Shown here piece after piece: positions 47,816 through 60,539 of a stretch of 64,000 nt of DNA (position 1 is its first letter; the number at the start of each line of letters is the position of its first letter). This DNA is from Isoetes taiwanensis (lineage: Eukaryota > Streptophyta > Lycopodiopsida > Isoetales > Isoetaceae). The position numbers were made by a program, and so were the translations under genes. The stretch spans positions 1,839,963-1,903,962 of the forward strand of contig JAJEKV010000129.1 in the NCBI GenBank assembly GCA_021234155.1, read 5' to 3'. The notes under the pieces are model-generated. The model saw nothing but the letters and a program-made list of their open reading frames with translations. It searched no databases and was not told the DNA's origin.

Positions 47816-50800
47816 CTAACCCTTTGACCTAGACCTTCTCCGAAAATTTCGAAAATTGGGCTGTGTGCTGGAGATGGGTTAGGAATCCAGCTGGCAAAAA
47901 ATCAGAATTTATTTTCGTACAATGCATTAATTGCGAATTTATGAATGTCTTGCCACTGCAAAAGCCCCCCACTTCTACTTGCCACATCGGGGAGGAGGAC
48001 AGGCCCAAACTCCTCTCCGTCCGGTTCCCCTTGCTCCATATTCTCGGCTGCGGCTTCTCGGCCAGGTCCCAGTGCAAGAGACCAAGTGCCCGCCCCCAAA
48101 GCGCCAAACCCTTCTAGAACCCGGCAACCCACCGGGTTTTACGTTTTTGGAGGCCCTCTCCTTGTCGGTCGGGGGGACCTTGGCGCGTGACTTGGCGTGG
48201 AGTGGGGGTGTTGACGCCGAGCACGCGGACCCTAAAATCCCCGGTTGCTTGCCCGAATTCCCCCTCCCCAAGGCCCAGGGGACGGACCGGGCGACCTCCC
48301 CTCTCCGAATCGCGATTTGACTACGCCAATGGACTCACAGCGTCGGCGTTGCCACAGGAACCAAGTTCCGTGGCAGGAAGACCACCCGACCTCCAAGAAG
48401 CGCCAAAGTAGCTCACTTCCATCACACTCGTGAGTCAATTGGCCTAGGATGTGGATGCGGGATCTTTGTCGTGGAAGGCGTGAGTGTTTCTTTCTTTTGC
48501 AAAACCGACCTTGTAACTTGCTCCCTAGGGTAATTCTCGCCATTCGGGACGATTTAGCGGGGGTCGATTTGCCATTCGAGCCTCCCGGTGCCCGAGCGAC
48601 AAGACATCTTGCGGTTTCTACAAGGCCAGACCTCGGGGCGCCCAGCGGTTTGACAAGTTCTCCGGACCCGTCTGGAATCTTTTGGGCCCTTCGAAGAGGG
48701 GCCCCGAGCGGAGGATCCAGCGGTCCGGGATAGGGGAACCGGGCTCGGGAGGGTGGTCATTAAGCGTCTGGCCCCCGGGGGCGGCTGCGAGGAAGGGGCG
48801 CTCCGGGAACTTTTTGGATCCCGCCTCTTGGGGTCAGGACTCTCCCCTCTTGTGAGGGATCGCTGCAAAAGGTCTGGCCTCGTTTGACTTGGGGAAGGGT
48901 GCCGGCTCGGTTGCCCGCAGCGGGCTGCCCGACCGTTCTAATGCTAACCCTTTGACCTAGACCTTCTCAGAAAATTTAGAAAATTGGGTGTGTGTCTTTG
49001 GAAATGGATTAGGATTCGGTGGCAAAAAATCAGAATTTATTTTAGGTACAATGCATTAATTGCGAATTTATGAATGTCTTGCCAGCACAAAAGCCCCCGA
49101 CTTCTACTTGCCACATCGAGGAGGACAGGCCCAAACTCCGCTCCGTCGGTTCCCCTTGCTCCGTATTCTCGGCTGCGGCTCCTCGCCAGTCCCAAGTGCA
49201 GCAGGACCAAGTCTCGCCCCCAAAACGCCAAACCCTTCTAGAACACGGCAACCCACCGGGGTTTACGTTTTGGAGGCCCTCTCCTTGTCGGTCGGGTAGG
49301 GACCTTGCGCCGTGACTTGACGTGGAGTGGGGGTGTTGACCCCTGCAGCACGGACCCTAAAATCCCCCTGGCCGCTTGCCCCGAATTTTCCTCTCCCCAA
49401 GGCCCAGGGGCCGGACGGCGACCTCCCCTCCCGGGAATTGCGATTTGACTACGCCAATGGACTCGAGCGCCGGCGTTGCCACAGGGGACCAAGTTCCGCG
49501 GGCGGGAGTACCACCGACCTCCAAGAAGCGCCAAAGTAGCTCACTTCCATCACACTCGTAGTCAATTGGCCTAGGATGTGGATGCGGGATACTTTCCTGG
49601 AGGGCGTGAGTGTTTCTTTCTTTTGCAAAACCGACCTTGTAACTTGCTCCCTAGGGTAATTTCGCCATTCCGGACGATTTGGCAGGGTCGATTTGCCATT
49701 CCGGAGCCTCCCCGGTGCCCGAACGACAAGACACTGCGGTTTCTACAAGGCCACCGGGGCGCCCAGCGGTTTGACAAGTTCTCCGGGACCGACGGAATCT
49801 TTTGGGCCTTCGAAGAGGGGCCCCCGAAGCGGAGGATCCAACGGTCGGATAAGGGAACCGGGCTCCGGGAGGGTGGTCGTTAGCGTGCCGACCCCCGGGG
49901 GCTGCCAGGAAGGGCTGCCTCGGGAACTTTTTTGGATCCAGCCTCTTGGGGTCCGGACTCTCCCCTCTTGTGAGGGATCGCTGCAAGGTCCCGGCCTCGT
50001 TTGACTTGGGGAAGGGTGCCAGCTCGGTTGCCTACCTTGGGCTGCCCCCGCCCGTTCTAATGCTAACCCTTTGACCTAGACCTTCTCCGAAAATTCGAAA
50101 ATTGGGGCAGTGTCTTTGGAGATGGGTTAGGAATCCGGTGGCAAAAAATCAGAATTTATTTTCGTACAATGCATTAATTGCGAATTTATGAATGTCTTGC
50201 CAGCAAAAGCCCCCCCGACTTCTACTTGCCACATCGGAGGAGGACAGGCCCAAACTCCGTTCCGTGGGTTCCCCTTGCTCGTATTCTCGGCTGCGGCTTC
50301 GGCAGTCCCAAGTGCAACAGACCAAGTCTCCGGCCCCCAAAGCGCCAAACCCTTCTAGAACACGGCAAGCCCACGGGGTTTACGTTTTGGAGGCCCTTTC
50401 CTTGTCGGTCAGGCGGGACCTTGCGCCCCGTGACTTGACGTGGAGAGGGGGTGTTGGACGCGAGCACGGACCTAAAATCCCGGGAAGCTGCTTGCCCCGA
50501 ATTTCCTCTCCCCAAGGCCCCGGGGCCGGACGGGCGACCTCCCCTCTCGGGAATCGCGATTTGACTCGCCAATGGACTCACAGCGTCGGCGTTGCCACGG
50601 GAACCAAGTTCGTGGCGAAGACCACCCGACCTCAAGAAGCGCCAAAGTAGCTCACTTCCATCACACTTTCGTAGTCAATTGGCCTAGGATGTGGATGCGG
50701 GGATCTTGTCGTGGAAGGCGTGAGTGTTTCTTTCTTTTGCAAAACCGACCTTGTAACTTGCTCCCTAGGGTAATTTCGCCATTCGGGACGATTTGGCGTG

Positions 50801-52870
50801 GTCGATTTGCCATTTCGAAGCCTCCCCGGTGCCCGAGCGACAAGACAACTGCGGTTTCTACAAAGGCCGACCTCGGGGCGCCCAGCGGTTTGACAAGTTC
50901 TCGGGACCCGATCTGGAATCTTTTGGGCCTTCCGAAGAGGGGGCCCTGAGCGGAGGATCAGCGGTCGGATAGAGGAGGGCTCCGGGAGGGTGGTCATTAA
51001 GCGTGCACCCAGGAGGCGCTGCCGGGGAAGGGCTGCCTCGGGGGAACTTTTTGGATCCCAGCCTCTTGGGGTCGGACTCTCCCCTCTTGTGAGGATTTGC
51101 AAGGTCACGGCCTCGTTTGACTTGGGGAAGGGTGCCCTTTCGGTTGCCACAGCTTGGGCTGCCCGGCCGTTTCTAATACTAACCCTTTGACCTAGACCTT
51201 CTCAGAAAATTTAGAAAAATTGGGCTGTGTGCTGGAAATGGATTAGATTCCAGGTGGCAAAAAATCAGAATTTATTTTCGTACAATGCATTAATTGCGAA
51301 TTTATGAATGTCTTGCCGCGCAAAAGCGACCGCCCCGACTTCTACTTGCCACATCGGAGGAGGACAGGCCCAAACTCCGCTCCGTCGGTTCCCCCTTGCT
51401 CCCGTATTCTCGGCGCGGCTCCTCGGCCAGGTCCCAAGTGCAGCAGACCAAGTCACCGGCCCCAAAGCGCCAAACCCTTCTAGAACACGGCAGCCCGCGG
51501 GGTTTCGTTTTGGAGGCCCTCTCCTTGTCGGTTCGGGCGGGGACCTTGCGCCGGGTGACTTGGCGATGGAGTGGGGGTGTTGGACGCCAGAGCACGGACC
51601 CTAAAATCCCGGGAAGGCTGCTTGCCCAATTTCCTCTCCCCAAGGCCACAGGGGCCGGGACAGGCGACCTCCCCTCTCCGAATTGCGATTTGACTCTGCC
51701 CAATGGACTCGAGCGTCGGCGTTGCCACGGGGACCAAGTTCCGTGGCGGAAGACCACCCGACCTCAAGAAGCCAAAGTAGCTCACTTCCATCACACTTTC
51801 GTGAGTCAATTGGCCTGGGATGTGGATGCGGGATCTTGTCGGGAGGGCGTGAGTGTTTCTTTCTTTTGCAAAACCGACCTTGTAACTTGCTCCCTAGGGT
51901 AATTTTAAGCCATTCCGACGATTTGGGGTCGATTTGCCATTCGGAGCCTCCCGTGCCCGAACGACAAGACACTGCGGTTTCTACAAAGGCCGACCTCGAG
52001 GGGGCCCAGCGGTTTGACAAGTTCTCGGGACCGATCTGGAATCTTTGGGCCTTCAGAAGAGGGCCCCCGAGCGGAGGATCCAACTGGGTCGGATAGGGGA
52101 GGCAGGGCTCGGGGAGGGTGGTCATTGGCGTCGATGGCCCGGGGGGGCTTTGCCGGGGAAGGGCTGCCTGGGGAACTTTTTGGATCCGCCTCTTGGGGTG
52201 GGACTCTCCCCTCTTGTGAGGGATTGCTGCAAGGTCCGGCCTCGTTTGATGTGGGGAAGGGTGCGGCTTCGGTTGCCCCGCAACGGGCTGCTGCGACCGT
52301 TCTAATGCTAACCCTTTGACCTAGACCTTCTCTAAAAATTTAGAAAATTGGAACGTGTCCGGAAATGGATTAGGATTCCAGCTGGCAAAAAAATCAGAAT
52401 TTATTTTCGTACAATGCATTAATTGCGAATTTATGAATGTCTTGCCATCTGCAAAAGCCCCCAGACTTCTACTTGCCACATCGGAGGAGGACAGGCCCAA
52501 ACTCGGATTTCCGTCGGTTCCCCTTGCTCCGTATTCACCGGCAGGCTTCTCGGCCAGTCCCAAAGTAACGCTGGACCAAGTCTCGGCCCCCAAAACGCAA
52601 ACCCTTCTAGAACCACGGCAACCCGCGGGGTTTCGTTTTTGAGGCCCTCTCCTTGTCGATTCAAAGGGACCTTGCGCCAGGACTTGACGTGGAGTGGGGG
52701 TGTTGGCCTTGAGCACCTGGACCCTAAAATCCCGGAAGGCGCTTGCCCCGAATTTCCTCTCCCCAAGGCCCCCCGGACTGGGCGCCCTCCCTCTCCGGGA
52801 GTGCGATTTGGCTCGCCAATGGACTCCTAACGTCGACTTGCCACGGGGACCAAGTTCCGTGAAGAAGACC

Positions 52871-53577
52871 ACTCATGTTCACCCAACTAAGAAATGTGTT
52901 TTAAGCGTCATTTGTGCGTGATGCGGCGTCAATCACGCCGCATCGCGGCGATTTGGTTATAGCGGCGTGGTTTAACTATTTTTTATTTTTGTTGTGTACA
53001 TGTTTGATAATGGGGCATGTTTGAGCCTAGACAATGCTTGAGCCTAAGAGGCTTGTTTGAACCTAGGTAGCATGTTCGACCTGAGGGGAAATGCAACGCC
53101 TACACGTTCAACGCCTATAGGCTCCCTCATGCTTCACTCTATGTATTTGGACTTGTTCACCCTACAAAATACCATTATTATTATCTCGTTTGAAAGGTAG
53201 AGCAAATGATCCACAACAGAAAAGCTAGTGGATAGCATCAAATTAAGCAATGATCAGGTTAACTTGGTGGTGGCACTGGTTTAAGGTTAGAGAAAATCGG
53301 AAGTAACTAAGATACCATTGAAGACTCTTTGCATGTTCTAGTCTAGAGGCAATGCTTGAGCCTATGTGGCTTCTTTGAGCCCATGTTCCAGCCGTTCTTT
53401 ATTCCTCCGATATAATGTATACCAAAAGGGGGGGGGGGGAGAAAAAAAGAATTGAATTGAATGGGTTTTTATTGCACACGAAGACCAATAGACATAGCCT
53501 ATCAGAAGGATTATTCGAGGATGTGCATAATATTTGACATATAGAATTTAATGATCGTCTCCTCTAGGTGCTAACTA
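52871..53577. other. Array border and repeat fragments
   Basis: 52915-52972 has palindromic GCGGCGT and CGCCGCATCGCGGCGA words like the element's subterminal repeats. 52998-53100 repeats TTTGAGCCTAG-like words. At 53431-53442 a G run leads to GAATTGAATTGAATGGGTTTTTATTG and ACGAAGACCAATAG, resembling the LINE 3' tail seen at 10951 and 12082 (copy C, minus strand, very short). Confidence 0.45.
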
Positions 53578-56500
53578 GGAGTCGTCATTGTTAGCATTGC
53601 CAACATTTGTATTAAAATGCCTGAAGTACATCTGTATTTCGTGGAATTGATCTGGTGTAAGATGCTGCATGAGAGCTGGTGGTCCAACCTCTTGATGCTC
53701 GTTTTCCGGTGAGTTTGAATGCCTTGATCTGCCAGAGGGCTCTTCAGACGTTATTGACTCCTCTAGCACAACACCTTGGAATATTGGGCGTCCCCTCGGT
53801 GTAGTTTGTATGATAAACCACCATGTTGGGTCTTGTCGACGGCAGTAAAAAAAAAATCTGGTCAAAGAAGCTGGACGTGAGATTGATATTGATGGTCTAA
53901 ATTTTGAAGTGGATATGTGTATGTGTGTACCTGTTCACAGTTGTCTGGAAGGACAAGCGTCTCACTACCAGGGTACATCTTGCTAGAGTTGACAGCGAAA
54001 AAGCCACTTGTTCTATCATACTTTATTGTAGGCCCGCCCCTTAATTGAAGGTCAAACCAATCGACATCATGAATATGAAGGTCTTAAAATTGCCACCAAC
54101 ATCCACCTCCATTATAGTCTTTTAACCTCCCACCCAATCCGCGGGTGGCTTCCCTCGACGATTCACGATCGGCAACACTTGATTGAAACTCCATCGTGAA
54201 TGATGCCATGACTCCAAATACAAGTCTTCCTGTGTATGTCAAGAGAACTCACCGCGATAGTGGGTCCCATGCCACCATATCGGGGAGTAAGATATATCTT
54301 GTCAAAAGCACCATTAATGTCAATAGATACAATAACATCAAAAGAAAATACTCGATTTCGACATCAACATAATTTGTTGCAACTACCTTTTCATGACACC
54401 TTGTGCGTATGCCCATTCCAAAGTCATTTGTAATATACTCCCCCTTGTGATATGCATCGGTCCAAAGCCACGTAGTACCCATTCTCTTTCCATCTTGTCA
54501 GGCAAGGGTTCATATCCATCGTGGTCACGGGGCTCGTCTATTATGTCGTCTCCATTCATGCCTCTTCTCTTCCATTTCTTCCTTTGCGTTCTCATAACGA
54601 GCAATCCATTTTGCCATTGGTGCGAATTGTAAAGAAGAAATTGATTAACCTTAATGATCATATCGGCGGAAATGACTTACGCATACCATTGCCTTCTCGC
54701 CACTACCCCCCCCCACAATCTTCGCCCCTTCATCACTCCATAAGCGAGGTGCATCTCGGATGTACTGGCGGAAATATATTTAAATCATATAGAAAAGTGA
54801 CTCTTTTCGCAAGCCATCCCTCTGCCATACTACCTTCGGGACGTGCTCTTTCTTTGACGCACCATATCCTTCAATACCTTCATAAACCTTTCCAAGAAAA
54901 ACATCCATCGGCATGTACACGGTTCCCATGAGCTCCACTTCCTCAATAAGATGTACCAAAAGATGGGTTTGATCGTCAAGAAAGCTCGAGGGAAACTCCT
55001 TCTCCAACAAGCAACATGCCTCTGCCATTTTCACTTTCATCTCTTCAATTTAAGTCTTTTCGGTATAGTTTTTTACACATCCACCTATGAGGTCCAAAAC
55101 AAAAACTTAGCCACAAATAAAATAGACGGGGGACCACTAAATCAACATGGGTAACAACCTTATGACCTTTGATAGGGCACTTATTGCCTCCAATGGTCCC
55201 TTGTCTAAAACTCCCCTAAAGGTCAGGGGCATGAAGAACTGCATGATCCAAACACCAAATATAAGTTATGGGTTACATTTTATAGTAGTGCATATATATG
55301 TGGACTTCAATTGCTTACATGCAAGAACTTATGCCAGTCATGGGACTTTAAACCCGGTCGACTCCCACTACTTGTGAATGCGGTTCGCAATGATTGCATG
55401 TAACCAGTTGGTGTTCTAAGGGCCCTTAAATCATCATAAATAGCTCGATGGTCAGCCCTAGCAATAACCCATTTTGCCGGAGGAAGTGGTTGCCCTTCAC
55501 CTCGGATCCATGCCTCTTTCTTTGTATTACTTACCTTAAGGTCCATCCTGGCATTTGTTGTGTCTTTTTGACCAAATACATGCTTCCATAAAGAGTTTCC
55601 CACGTTCTTGAAGATATGCATCGGGTCTAAAAGGTGTTGAATCAGTAGGTCGGTCCAATATGGTAGTCTATAAAAAACAGACTTCCTTTTCATATTGGCA
55701 GTAAAGACTTCCTCCTCCGCGGCTTCCTCGCCACCACTGTATAATTCCTCATCCTCACTGTCTAGGTCGGCTACGACCTCCTCAGCTGCAGGTGCCCCCC
55801 CACGGATTTCCCCTTGCGGATTTTCCCCCTCTTCCTTCTTATCCCAACGCTCACCCCATTCTCGTATGGTAATTCTGCTTGGTGGTTCTGTATAGTCTAC
55901 AGTGCCACCGAATTGTGCACGCTGCTTTCTGAAGGGGTGCGTGAGCGGCAAATACTTCCTAAAACCCTCAGATACTACTTTCTTGGATGCTTAGAGTGGA
56001 CGGTTGCTGCAACTTTTCCCCACATATCATGCAAGGGAAGTGCCCGATGTCTTAAACCCAGTAACTTTCGGCAAACCGGGGAAAGTCATGCATAGTCCAC
56101 AATAGTATACCTCTAAGATTAAAAACGTCATTTTTATGGGCATCGTAGACCTGAATACCTGTGTTCCACAAAGGGAGTAACTCATCCACAATTATTCTTA
56201 GGTACACATCTAAATTACTTGGTTTTTTCTTCCCAGGTATCAATAAAGTCATCATAATGTGCCCACTCTTCATCAACAACCATGGGGGTATGTTGTAGTT
56301 CACTATCATCACGGGCCATGTAGACCATGCAAATCGATTGTGTACCATATGGGTTTACGCCATCGGTGGCCAGGCCCAAACGCACGTTACGTGGTTCTTT
56401 TCCAAAGTCAGGCCATGTCGCATCGACATGCTTCCAAGCTGCACTGTCGCTCGGGACTCGCATCACATCATCACTAGATGCATGTGTAGCCGTGAAGTCC

Positions 56501-58640
56501 ATTAGGCTAGCCAATGTCTTGCAACGGAACATCAACTTTAACCTATAGAATAAATTATAGGCAACATATAAGTACCGAAAATAAGTGAATTTACAACTAT
56601 TTGTAAGAAGTGGTGATGCATATACCTTGGGATTATTGGAAAGTGTCGAATAACCTTCTGAGGTACCGTTTTTCCCTTTAGGTCATTCCTGTATCTCGGT
56701 TCATTACATACGAGACAATGAGTGGACTTCTCATGCTCGGCAGGGGGATAGAAGATCATACAATCATTTGGACATGCATGTATGACTTTATAACCAAGGC
56801 CGGTCGCTTGAATCATTTTCTTAACTTGAGATCTGTCGGTAGGCATATTGTTCTTCTCTGGAAGGATCTTCTCGTGCAATAACCTGCGCATCTAAGAGTG
56901 GTAAGATAAAAGATGGAGATGGTGGTAAGATAGAAAGACTTGATAAGTATGTCACCTCAATAGAGCAGAGACACTTGCATTGCTCCACTTGAACTTGGTT
57001 TGGAGATTGAGAATTAGCGGTGCGCTGGCCGACAAGCGAGAGGTTCGAGACGCAGGAAATAACTGCGTTTCTGCTTCGATAACAATAGGGTCATCGTCAG
57101 TACGACCAATCCTCGAAGGGTATCCAACATCTTCTACCATATCCTCTCCACCACCATCCTCGACATCATCTAAATCAATATCAGGTAATTCTTGAAGAGC
57201 GTGCAACATATCGAGCATCGGCCGTCCACGAAAGACTTAGTTCGGGTTCGTCAATAGTTTCATCCTCTTCATATTGATCGTACGCAATATCTTCATATTG
57301 GTGCGCTCTGGCTTGAAATTCACGACGATAGGTTTCCCTTTGCCTGTAACTTAGAACTAATGGATCGGGATGGAGACCGCTCTGAATGAGTTCATTAAAC
57401 AGGAGTAACATATTAACCATCATGTCAAATAATGTAATAAGTATAAAATACATACAACCATTTGTATAGACTCACGAATGACAAAAAACATATTAAAAAA
57501 AAAAAAACCTCTTTATTCCTTTTTTTTAGTACAACAATACTATTGTTCCATCTCAAATGGGAGAGGTCTATCATAGCGATAGTTGATAAATAACTCATCT
57601 CCAATGTTTATGCTTTTAATAGCACACACCATGATATATCGCTTTTCTGGATCTTGTAAAAATCTTCCTCCCCTCCTTGACACTCTAAAATTCACAATTG
57701 CATCGCTCACGGGTTGTCAATAGAACTGTTGATGAACCCCAATATTGCCATGAACCCCGGCCGACCATCAATAAACTTCAACTCCTCATCACATGCCCCC
57801 CACGCCTATCGACGCAAAGATTGGAATTCATTCCATAAATCCTCATCACGCCAAGCATATTTAGTCAAAGTTTGCCAAGTTTTCCAATCGCATTACTTTC
57901 GGGACGTGCATATGGCATTAATGGAATGTGGGTATCTCGCCCACTTCTATACGTGCAAGTCTTGGGAGATAAGGCGAATCCGCCTTACGGACAAATGCGG
58001 CTCCGCATAATGATGTATCTTCTTCCCCAATAAGCAAATTCTTGATCCATAGGGATAGGTAAGTCCCACGGCCACAAGCCAAATGTCTTCGCGATGCCTA
58101 ACAAAGGGTCGGACTAATCTTTGCAATTCTTTCAGAATTTCATTTCAGGCAAATGAGGCCAAGCGTTTTTGGGAAATGTGCGACACATGCAATGTTCTCA
58201 TGATTGTAGCCCTTCCGTGTTCTTTCACGCAGGGGAACACTTTCGGCGTTGAGCCAAGGCACCCATCCACATTATTGATGAATCGGGTTACCGCCCGGTT
58301 TCATATGCCTCTATGGACAACATTAAACCAAAATTTACATCTAGTTTGGAGGAGACATCAGCATCATCTACCTACATATTTAGATATCATAAACATCTTG
58401 AATATATACTTGAATTGGGAGAGATACTCTTAAAAAAAAAAAAAAACAAATAATAATTGTATACCAACCTGATATCCATGACGAGCATCAGATCTGGTGG
58501 GTTGTTCAAATGTACCAAATCTTATCAGATGGTCTTCAACAACCGTTCTAAGTCTCTTCAGCCCCATACATCTTTTACAATCGCAAACTATTTTGTCCCT
58601 CTGCCAATTACAAAAGGTAAGTACTATATACTGCACAATA
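53578..58640 (-). pseudogene. TNPD-like CACTA transposase, broken
   Basis: N-terminal transposase-associated domain at 58430-58640 (IVCDCKRCMGLKR, VEDHLIRFGTF). Linker ORFs follow at 57181-57453 and 56952-57218. Transposase_21 core lies at 56538-56891 (ATGLGYKVIHACPNDCMIFY, HCLVCNEPRY), 56215-56535 (MDFTATHASSDDVMRVPSDS, NVRLGLATDGVNPYGT), 56052-56348 (NYNIPPWLLMK, ELLPLWNTGIQVYDAHK) and 55307-55951 (DPMHIFKNVGNSLWKHVFGQ, GLKSHDWHKFLH). A DUF4218-like part is at 54780-55040 (LLVHLIEEVELMG). The C-terminus has SSKMYPGSETLVLPDNCEQ near 53945-54000 and DPTWWFIIQTTPRGRPIF at 53760-53830, ending at 53578. Frame changes fall at about 56300 (GTQSI to MVHNRF), near 56010 (stops) and about 54925 (before RWMFF), so no full protein is encoded as it stands. 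Confidence 0.8.
57540..57870 (-). pseudogene. SET-domain fragment inside the transposase gene
   Basis: Reading toward the stop at 57540 gives RRGGRFLQDPEKRYIMVCAI, then KSINIGDELFINYRYD, the closing part of a SET domain (the GDEL then NY motif, including the catalytic-site tyrosine of histone methyltransferases). Upstream are WQTLTKYAWRDEDLWNEF and ELKFIDGRPGFMAILGF, interrupted by stops. It lies between the transposase-associated domain and the Transposase_21 core, on the same strand, so it was probably captured into an intron. The N-terminal SET motifs are not seen. Confidence 0.5.
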
Positions 58641-58677
58641 GTTTGAACGGCTGTGATAGATACAATATATGGTAGTA

Positions 58678-58733
58678 TAAACCCTAAACCCTAAACCCTA
58701 AACCCTAAACCCTAAACCCTAAACCCTAAATCC
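58678..58733 (+). repeat. Interstitial telomeric repeat (CCCTAAA)n
   Basis: Eight near-perfect CCCTAAA heptamers, the last with a C-to-T change, just upstream of the transposase-associated domain exon. Too short and internal to be a chromosome end. Confidence 0.95.
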
Positions 58734-58739
58734 TAAATG

Positions 58740-59040
58740 GATGAATTGGGCCCCGGACACGTAGTCCTCTCCACTCAAGGTGAGCCAGACCATGCCCTTC
58801 CCGAAAGTACCCACCCTTATATAAGTTTCAATTTCAATAAAGATCTTTTGAGACGCCGCTAGCCCCCGATACATAGAGTCCCTCCACTCAAGGTGAAGTC
58901 GACATATGACCTTGACTACGCTGACACCTCAATTTTGTAATCTACATTGTACTTAGTAAGGTATGAAGGTGAGTTTGGGCTGGCACACTCGGGTCCTCTC
59001 CACTCAAGGTGGAGGCGACCGTGGTCCTTGACCAAAAACA
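58740..59040. repeat. Subterminal tandem repeat, about 115-bp unit x3
   Basis: Three units with GTCCTCTCCACTCAAGGTG cores at 58762, 58877 (diverged) and 58992. Same family as 34420-34810 on the far side of the array. Confidence 0.8.
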
Positions 59041-59329
59041 CTGCGTTTTTTTACTACTCGCATGAGCACACGCCCTCTCCTAGTTTATATATGTCTAGGC
59101 TACTAAATACAAGAATCATTAACTTACATGTGATCTGGTTCGCATATCCGGCCTCCCCGGTGGTAAGACAACATCAATCGTCTCCCGGCCATCTCCAGCG
59201 CCGATCATGCCGATGACCATGGCGATCCATGTAGGGCACAAGAAAGTATAAGATATGGTTAAAAGAAGAACACCAAAGGTGCTAGTTTTGGAAGAGGAGC
59301 CAAAGAAAATAACAATGAATGCCGAGAAA

Positions 59330-59830
59330 AAGTTGTTTATATAGAAATGTAACGTCGCGATGCGACGCGGACGTCGCCCGGCGGCGTAGTGTCAACTGGT
59401 CACATGCCGTGTCACCTACGACTTGGCAAAGTACACGGCAAGTACGCATAAACGCGTGTCATACGTGTAGACCACGCCGCATCGCGACATATAATCAACG
59501 GTCAAAATCCAGTCACATGCTTTACCCTGGCAAAGACACGGGCGAAAGTACGCATCGACGTGTCTTAGGTTCTCAGACGTCACATGACGCCGCATGCCAC
59601 GCCCCGACATTTGTCGTGACATTTGTCGGAAATTTGTCGGTTATGAAATTTATGTATACCTATGCCGCTCGAAAGCAACCTAAAATGAAAGCAAGTTTTG
59701 TGTAACAACCTAAAATCGTGATACCTCAAAACACTTGAACATAGCTTGATTAGTCGTGATCACGCGGAAGCAAATTATTGGACAGTGTCCGACATTTGCC
59801 GTGACATTTGTCGTGGACGATGCCGGTGGT
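59330..59830. repeat. GC-rich CACTA-type internal repeats
   Basis: GTCGCGATGCGACGCGGACGT and paired ACTTGGCAAAGTACACGGC / CTGGCAAAGACACGGGC words, then GACATTTGTCG repeats at 59607-59640 and 59790-59816. Confidence 0.65.
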
Positions 59831-60103
59831 AATATGGCATTTTTTAGGCAAATTTTGATCAGACGCTTTGACACATGGGACATTAATGCCTTGGATTTGC
59901 AAGGAGTCGTCAGAAGCAGTTCTCCCACTATGCTGGACACCAAGTTCCTCATTCAGATTGCATTTTGTTGCTTCTCTAAAGATGTTGGACTGAGGATATG
60001 GGAGTCCCACTTTTTGACTACCCAATCTTCTCGTTGTAGAAATTCTAGGGGTAAATCCATATGTCATTTCTAATTCCTTCTTTTTTCTCTTTCTCTGGAT
60101 CAA
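59750..60103 (-). pseudogene. Protein-like fragment, unknown, possibly captured
   Basis: 117 codons containing MTYGFTPRISTTRRLG and YPQSNIFREATKCNLNEELG, non-repetitive and unlike transposon proteins I know. It lies in the 5' side of the CACTA element next to other host-like fragments. Confidence 0.3.
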
Positions 60104-60539
60104 CCAGAAGCTAAATTATGAGCCCAAAAATTCTGGATCAACCATCTCCAACTCCATGTCCATCACTAAATTCATCTGCTATTTCAAAATACCCATAGCA
60201 CAAATAGGCCTATATAAATTAAAACAAGCAATATTATTGTCATATCCTTATTCATCGTGGCATTCATCTTCTTGATATCCATCCTGATCATATTCATCTT
60301 CTTCATATTTTTATCTTCAAATTCCATTTTGAAAAACTGATTTCAGAAATCTATATCATATCATATATCCAGTTTTTTGTATTCTACATCATGCTTATAT
60401 ACATAAGGCAGTGCCTCAAAAATTCTGGATCAACCATAAGCTAAATTCTGAGCTCAAAAAATTCTGGATCAACCAGGAGCTAATCTGAGCTCAAAACTAC
60501 CATATTATAGTTATATCAAAAGATAGAATTTAAGTTGCT
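60104..60539. other. No gene seen
   Basis: AT-rich; the phrase AAATTCTGGATCAACCA recurs three times (60128, 60419, 60461), a small dispersed repeat. Confidence 0.5.

Larger units (their letters stand above)
36597..52870. repeat. GC-rich tandem array, about 1.12-kb unit, about 15 units
   Basis: Each unit contains CTAACCCTTTGACCTAGACC at 36791, 37904 (one change), 39037, 40155, 41271, 42398, 43490, 44648, 45788, 47086, 47816, 48944, 50063, 51179 and 52308. Typical spacing is 1.11-1.14 kb; 45788 to 47086 is long and 47086 to 47816 short. Within units, fixed landmarks are AATGCATTAATTGCGAATTT, CCCTTCTAGAACACGGCAAC, GGAGTGGGGGTGTTGG, CAATGGACTCG and TTTGACTTGGGGAAGGGTGC. Copies differ mainly by small indels in C and G runs. 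Open frames occur on both strands in every unit but are not conserved in length, so coding is unlikely. Confidence 0.95.

Noticed and set aside
36597-52870. Dozens of 60-240 codon open frames on both strands of the array
   Set aside because: They shift frame from unit to unit, occur on both strands at the same places and follow from high GC and lack of stop codons; no domain is recognisable.
36597-52870. CRISPR-like array
   Set aside because: Units are about 1.1 kb with no short spacers, in a plant nuclear context.
58678-58733. True chromosome end
   Set aside because: Only about eight heptamers, internal to an element with unique sequence on both sides.
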